From a bacterium (GTDB taxonomy: Bacteria > Cyanobacteriota > Vampirovibrionia > Gastranaerophilales > Gastranaerophilaceae): a DNA stretch of 50,427 bases. The notes beneath the pieces are model-generated. The model was not told the DNA's origin. It was given only the letters and a program-made list of their open reading frames with translations, and searched no databases. This document shows positions 50,386 through 50,427 of this stretch, piece after piece. Made by a program: the position numbers and the translations under genes. The DNA lies in NCBI GenBank assembly GCA_017433195.1, contig JAFRHR010000012.1, positions 1 through 50,427 of the forward strand, written 5' to 3'. Positions within the stretch are counted from its first letter, which is position 1, and the number at the start of each line of letters is the position of its first letter.

Positions 50386-50427
50386 ATTTTATTTTTATTA
50401 TTCAGTTTTCAAATTTTGTTTAAACCA

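Noticed and set aside
1..50427. CRISPR arrays, rRNA genes, transposases, prophage genes
   Set aside because: No regularly spaced short repeats with unique spacers, no rRNA-like sequence and no transposase, integrase or phage structural protein was found on either strand.

Overview
The window looks like chromosome of a low-GC, diderm, gut-type bacterium, most plausibly an uncultured Gastranaerophilales/Vampirovibrionia ("Melainabacteria") lineage. This is an inference. The support is lipid A synthesis (LpxA), an RND-TolC efflux system, a GatD/MurT peptidoglycan amidation pair normally thought of in monoderms, a three-gene glutamate synthase of the archaeal/clostridial type, a WhiG/FliA-type sigma factor, and several signal-less lineage-specific proteins with short polar N-termini (one with an NPNFKG motif). 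There is no rRNA, CRISPR array, transposase or prophage in view.

Layout. 1-2030 (-) is the 5' part of a giant repetitive RTX-like protein, followed by a repeat-filled gap. 2715-9869 (+) holds a patatin-like lipase, a decayed formate/nitrite-transporter gene and a complete RND efflux operon (adaptor, pump, TolC). 9973-12756 (+) has small orphan genes, a SAM-clan riboswitch with its own terminator, a 107-codon orphan gene and gatD, whose 5' end is duplicated upstream of the riboswitch cassette. murT (12895-14202, -) converges on gatD. 14476-19578 (+) is the split glutamate synthase (glutaminase, FMN/Fe-S synthase, GXGXG-GltD fusion), and glnA (20837-22198, -) completes GS-GOGAT ammonia assimilation nearby. 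22858-24828 (+) has an MBL hydrolase, an SGNH esterase and a small membrane protein. 25485-25561 (-) is tRNA-His. dapA-secD-secF and a degenerate hybrid-cluster protein occupy 25862-30845 (-). 31028-34994 is accessory: lineage proteins, a DegT-like enzyme, a lone OppF-type ATPase and a HEPN-domain protein. ebfC-recR (35213-36137, -) is followed by a candidate small RNA. 36196-41547 holds a matrixin, a D-2-hydroxyacid dehydrogenase, lpxA, an EF-hand protein, a sigma factor and a membrane HExxH protein. 41548-43286 is a gene-free repeat patchwork. 43287-48534 (+) holds an M16 peptidase, rsmE, cca and a C_GCAxxG_C_C protein. Two HNH endonucleases and tRNA-Pro close the window.

The most unusual material is non-coding. 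(1) The riboswitch keeps the SAM-I core but has no P4 helix, carries a covarying pseudoknot and has a visible antiterminator. (2) Both tRNA genes have their 3' ends directly repeated 238-239 bp away, flanking unrelated palindrome-rich segments, each of which has a second copy elsewhere in the window. (3) A 46-47 nt palindromic unit has replaced 6-7 nt both in one of those segments and in the D-arm of a truncated tRNA-Pro copy. (4) A small RNA gene with a near-consensus promoter and a strong terminator lies downstream of recR. Together these suggest active or recent small non-autonomous elements that target tRNA ends and nest inside one another.
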